NCBI GenBank assembly: GCA_963801255.1 | Contig: CAWDEC010000011.1 | Coordinates: forward strand, 1 to 64,000 | Direction: 5' to 3' | From: JAICXG01 sp963801255 | Lineage (GTDB): Bacteria > Verrucomicrobiota > Verrucomicrobiia > Chthoniobacterales > UBA10450 | DNA length: 64,000 bases | In this document: positions 63,668 to 64,000 of the stretch, piece by piece | How positions within the stretch are numbered: the stretch's first letter is position 1 | How the letters are laid out: each line of letters begins with the position of its first letter | The notes under the pieces: generated by a model | What the model saw: the letters and a program-made list of their open reading frames with translations, nothing else | The model's database searches: none | What the model was told of the DNA's origin: nothing | Program-made: the position numbers and the translations under genes

Positions 63668-64000
63668 TCACAAGCCGGTCGGGTGATCGAGAAACTCCCA
63701 TGGCACACCGAACCTTTCCGATAACTCTGCGGCGAGAGCTTTGACCCCGAAGGTCTCGGTCGCGTAATGACCAGCCAGGAAAAGGTTGATTTCCAATTCT
63801 TCGGCCGCGACCGCGGCCCAATGCGGCCCTTCGCCCGTGATGTAGGTGTCGATGCCTTCTCGCGCAGCCGCGTAAATTTCCCCTCCGGCAGCTCCAGTCA
63901 CGATGCCGATGCGTTTCGTCTCCATCGGCCCGGTGCCGATGCAGCGGACGGCTCCGCCTACCGACTTTTCGAGCCGATCGATCAGTTCATCGCGTCGCAA
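63668..64000 (-). CDS. Nif3-like dinuclear metal centre protein (5' part off the window)
   Basis: The last ~110 residues of a Nif3/YbgI (GTP cyclohydrolase I type 2-like) protein: 'RIGIVTGAAGGEIYAAAREGIDTYITGE' (in part) and 'LFLAGHYATETFGVKALA', where the His and Glu of 'GHYATE' are metal ligands. The frame is open at the right edge, so the start lies outside. Convergence with nothing here; it is followed by the DUF2339 gene on the same strand after 70 bp containing one GCCTAACGA word. Confidence 0.88.
   Translation of the reverse strand: MRRDELIDRLEKSVGGAVRCIGTGPMETKRIGIVTGAAGGEIYAAAREGIDTYITGEGPHWAAVAAEELEINLFLAGHYATETFGVKALAAELSERFGVPWEFLDHPTGL

Overview
The window looks like chromosomal DNA of a soil Verrucomicrobiota bacterium (Chthoniobacterales or 'Ca. 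Udaeobacter'-like). This is inferred from the mid-to-high GC content, from several secreted proteins with the paired C-terminal module containing 'ANISTR...GGFI...RAIGPSL' that is common in that phylum, and from ASPIC/UnbV, SBBP, dockerin-like and PD40 surface proteins beside an ordinary housekeeping set. No rRNA, tRNA, CRISPR array, phage module, transposase or integron integrase was recognised.

Layout. 1-7.5 kb: a large secreted protein with a dockerin-like end running off the left edge, a membrane ferredoxin/TPR protein, and a frameshifted SBBP beta-propeller gene flanked by two copies of a ~155-bp repeat. 7.5-9.5 kb: small minus-strand genes separated by attC-like sites, i.e. integron-type gene cassettes. 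9.4-13 kb: a membrane glycosyltransferase and small genes. 13-39 kb: mostly conserved chromosome, with lysC-thrC, a ClC transporter, RidA, an acyl desaturase, infA, an RRM protein, an unusual single-chain 2-oxoacid dehydrogenase (E1alpha-E1beta-lipoyl-E2), two PD40 paralogues around a LuxR regulator, glutamate dehydrogenase, a trans-sulfuration enzyme and MurJ. 39-58 kb: an accessory tract of mostly plus-strand single genes (NTF2-like, alpha/beta hydrolases, VOC, methyltransferase, CPBP, MDR oxidoreductase, Hint protein, DHFR-like), many preceded by the end of an attC-like site. 58-64 kb: a phospholipase D lipoprotein, DUF5329, DUF4337 and DUF2339 proteins and a partial Nif3-like gene.

The strongest unexplained signal is one 9-base word, TCGTTAGGC (or its complement GCCTAACGA). 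I count at least 44 exact copies in 64 kb, against about 0.5 expected by chance in random sequence. It lies inside conserved genes in several reading frames, in inverted pairs between genes where it forms terminator-like hairpins, and as the end box of the cassette boundaries. Its density, its indifference to reading frame and its use in terminator hairpins resemble the DNA uptake sequences of Neisseria and Pasteurellaceae. Its core GTTAGGC also fits the integron attC core GTTRRRY. I propose it as a candidate uptake or recombination word that has not, to my knowledge, been described for this group.

Several otherwise intact genes carry single-base frameshifts, some in homopolymer runs. This suggests assembly or read errors at least as much as gene decay, and affected entries say so.
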